Of a stretch of 16,478 bases of DNA, positions 14,416 through 16,478 are shown one piece after another. The DNA comes from an uncultured Clostridia bacterium (lineage in GTDB: Bacteria > Bacillota > Clostridia > Lachnospirales > Bianqueaceae): positions 1 through 16,478 of the forward strand of contig CANOUM010000016.1 in NCBI GenBank assembly GCA_947570515.1, read 5' to 3'. Every line of letters starts with the position of its first letter. The first letter of the stretch is position 1. The notes below the pieces were generated by a model. The model was not told the origin of the DNA and did no database searches. It was given only the letters and a program-made list of their open reading frames with translations. A program made the position numbers and the translations under genes.

Positions 14416-16478
14416 CTAATCTAATAGACTGGTAAAGGGCTCACTGCTAAGCAGATGCAGTTCGTGCAGCGCACGGGTGATCGCAACATAAAGCAGTTTT
14501 GCCTCCTTCGGCGTATTGCCATAATGCGCTTCGTCAGGCTTCCACAAAATGACCGCGTCAAACTCCAGTCCCTTCGTCAGATCTATCGGCAAAATCATCA
14601 GCCCCTGCTGAAAGCCTCCGTCCTCGCTTCCAATACTTTCAGCCAGCGCCCTATGCAGCTCATCCGCTTCCTCCTGTTCGCGGCACACAACCGCAATGGT
14701 ACGATATCCCCGGCTCCGGATTTCCTCGATCAATTTTGCCGCCTGCGGCAATAGATCTTTTTCTTCCATCTGATACGCAGCCACGGGGCTTCCATGCCGG
14801 ATTACAGGATCAATTTTATACGCACCGGCAGATGCCTTTTCAAGTACGCGTCCTGCATACTCCGATATCTCGATCGTATTCCGATAGCTTTTGGCCAGGA
14901 TCTGAAAACTATCGGCCTTTTCATTAAACACATGCTCACGCAGCGCCTCCCATTCGTTCATACCCATTTCATAATGAATATTCTGAGAAACATCTCCCAT
15001 GATCGTAAAGTAACAGCCCGGCTGCAGACGTTTCAGCACATAGTATATCATCTCGCCAAAATCCTGCGCCTCATCCACAATGATCTGCCCAAACGTATTG
15101 GGAGGCATATCCTCACTGATCCAGCGTCGCACAACCGTCAGGGCCGCCAGATCATACACATCCAGCCTGCCCTTTGCCAAATTAGCCAGCACAGCCGAAG
15201 CATCAATCCCCTGCTTCTGCGCATACAACCCTACAAAGCGTTCATATGTCTCCAGCACGCCAAACCACTCCCTGGTCGGCTTAAAATACTGCTTATATTC
15301 CTTTAACTTCTTCTTGCGCAAAGCACGCCAATACTGATATTCATCATCGTCCGCCTTATAATCTGTCAAAAACCGAATGCGGCGCTGCAGCGTCTCGTTC
15401 AGCAGTACCTCCACCCGCTGCAATGACCAATCACGCCGGTATTGCAGCAGCTGATACATCTGTTCACGGCTCAGAATCTCCCCCAGCTCCGGATCACGCA
15501 CGCTGCGCGGCTTCAAAAGCTTATGCCACACCTGCCGCAAATATTGATCCAGCACCAGCACATAGTGCATGCGGCATTTCCACGAATGCTCCGGCTGGGC
15601 CGGAATAAGCCTGTATTTTTTCTTCCAGTCCTCGTATAACTGATCCTGCAGGAATTCATCCATCCGGCGCTGTTTAACATTGCGAACATCCAGCTCTGGC
15701 AGTCCGCTGGTAATGTACGAAAGCAGCATGTCGTTGCTTCCTATAATACAAAAATCCTCCGGGGCATATCTTTTTTCATAGTTATATAAAATATGGGAAA
15801 TGCGATGCATCGCCACTGTCGTTTTGCCGCTCCCGGCCACGCCCTGTACGATCATACTCTTAAACGGCGTATCCCGGATGATCTGATTCTGCTCCTTTTG
15901 AATCGTGGCAATGATATCACCCAGCACCACATCCTTATTCTTGGCCAGATATTTAACCAAAAGCTGATCATTAGATGCAATATCGCTATCATAATACCCG
16001 TTCAGCTGTCCGCCCTCGATGTCAAAGGTTCTCTTCAGAGCAAGATCGATTTCAACTTTTGCAGCCTCCGGTACCTGATAGGCTCCCGGTCCCTTTTCAT
16101 TTTCATAATATACAGTCGACACCGGCGCGCGCCAATCCACGACTACAATATCATCCTCCGGCGTTTGGATGCCGTTTTTACCAATATACAGACTCTCCTC
16201 AAGTCCCGTCTTCGTTTCCTGATAATCAATCCTTCCAAAATAGGGTTTATCCTCGGCTGCTTTATTTTTCCTAAGCGAATTCTCCACATGATCCAAAATG
16301 GCACTGCTAATCGAAAGCTGAATAAACATCTGGCTATTCAGCTCCCGGTCTCTGGGCGTGAGCTTGTCATTCAGGTCTTCTACTTCTTTTTTTACCTCTT
16401 CTGTCCTTTTCTCATACCGCTCGATATTACTTCGTATGATAGCCAGACTATCCTGTAAGTGTTTGTGTTCATCTCTTT
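14416..16478 (-). CDS. helD: HelD-like RNA polymerase-associated DNA helicase (UvrD/Rep superfamily), N-terminus outside window
   Basis: A superfamily 1 ATPase of the HelD type, which uses an N-terminal coiled coil and ATP hydrolysis to release stalled RNA polymerase from DNA. The frame stays open to the right edge. It encodes 49 residues upstream of the first Met at 16329; these are charged and helical (NIERYEKRTEEVKKEVEDL), as expected of the HelD coiled coil, so the true start lies outside. Counting from that Met: PYFGRIDY at 29-36, Walker A GVAGSGKT at 163-170, a long helical insert at about 220-370, Walker B IIVDEAQDFG at 416-425, GDVSQNIH at 445-452, SYRNTIEI at 481-488, KGLEFDAVILW at 586-596 and the arginine-finger motif YVAITRALHELHL at 614-626. 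The visible 686 residues fit a family size near 700-780. The symbol is by family resemblance. Confidence 0.88.
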   Translation of the reverse strand, partial: RDEHKHLQDSLAIIRSNIERYEKRTEEVKKEVEDLNDKLTPRDRELNSQMFIQLSISSAILDHVENSLRKNKAAEDKPYFGRIDYQETKTGLEESLYIGKNGIQTPEDDIVVVDWRAPVSTVYYENEKGPGAYQVPEAAKVEIDLALKRTFDIEGGQLNGYYDSDIASNDQLLVKYLAKNKDVVLGDIIATIQKEQNQIIRDTPFKSMIVQGVAGSGKTTVAMHRISHILYNYEKRYAPEDFCIIGSNDMLLSYITSGLPELDVRNVKQRRMDEFLQDQLYEDWKKKYRLIPAQPEHSWKCRMHYVLVLDQYLRQVWHKLLKPRSVRDPELGEILSREQMYQLLQYRRDWSLQRVEVLLNETLQRRIRFLTDYKADDDEYQYWRALRKKKLKEYKQYFKPTREWFGVLETYERFVGLYAQKQGIDASAVLANLAKGRLDVYDLAALTVVRRWISEDMPPNTFGQIIVDEAQDFGEMIYYVLKRLQPGCYFTIMGDVSQNIHYEMGMNEWEALREHVFNEKADSFQILAKSYRNTIEISEYAGRVLEKASAGAYKIDPVIRHGSPVAAYQMEEKDLLPQAAKLIEEIRSRGYRTIAVVCREQEEADELHRALAESIGSEDGGFQQGLMILPIDLTKGLEFDAVILWKPDEAHYGNTPKEAKLLYVAITRALHELHLLSSEPFTSLLD

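Noticed and set aside
16327..16329. Treating Met at 16329 as the start of the helicase
   Set aside because: The frame stays open to the window edge and the upstream residues are a charged coiled-coil-like stretch expected at a HelD N-terminus. No Shine-Dalgarno precedes the Met.
15793..16458. A 221-residue plus-strand open frame opposite the helicase
   Set aside because: It is antisense to conserved helicase motifs including Walker A, with no family resemblance.

Overview
The window looks like chromosomal DNA from a spore-forming Clostridia species, most likely Lachnospiraceae. This is inferred from protein character: a single-chain clostridial FGAM synthase, a DUF4491-like membrane protein, a HelD-type helicase and a Csp-like germination protease. 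Most genes lie on the minus strand. No mobile element, CRISPR array, rRNA or tRNA was seen.

Layout. (1) 1-264, plus: C-terminal end of a SAM-dependent methyltransferase, then a bidirectional terminator at 272-311. (2) 322-2544, minus: a probable two-gene operon of a PD-(D/E)XK-like, winged-helix protein followed by nicotinate phosphoribosyltransferase (pncB), read from a consensus sigma-A promoter (TTGACA-17-TATAAT). (3) 2696-6088, plus and divergent: one 1130-residue protein with two complete Csp-like subtilase modules. It is preceded by a sequence resembling a sigma-E sporulation promoter and closed by a second bidirectional terminator. (4) 6138-12735, minus: purL (FGAM synthase), an M24 Xaa-Pro aminopeptidase and a sugar-transfer-type ATP-grasp protein, closely spaced behind a good sigma-A promoter. 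(5) 12937-13567, plus: a small DUF4491-like membrane protein and a small XRE regulator with a palindrome over its own promoter. (6) 13545-14255, minus: a TPR protein whose 3' end overlaps the XRE gene by 23 bp. (7) 14416 to the right edge, minus: HelD-like RNA-polymerase-associated helicase, whose N-terminus lies outside the window.

Most of the window is housekeeping: NAD salvage, purine synthesis, peptide turnover and RNA polymerase recycling. The outstanding item is the double subtilase. Both halves have an N-terminal prodomain-like segment, an Asp/His/Ser triad, the oxyanion Asn and a long insert between Asn and Ser, the architecture of the CspB/CspA/CspC spore-germination proteases. The fusion recalls the CspBA protein of Clostridioides difficile, but there the second half has lost its catalytic residues; here both halves look active. 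A sigma-E-like promoter would fit production in the mother cell during sporulation.

Plus-strand genes use pyrimidine-ending codons and minus-strand genes purine-ending ones. This fits replication strand skew with the minus-coding direction leading, so the odd codon use of the subtilase need not mean recent transfer.
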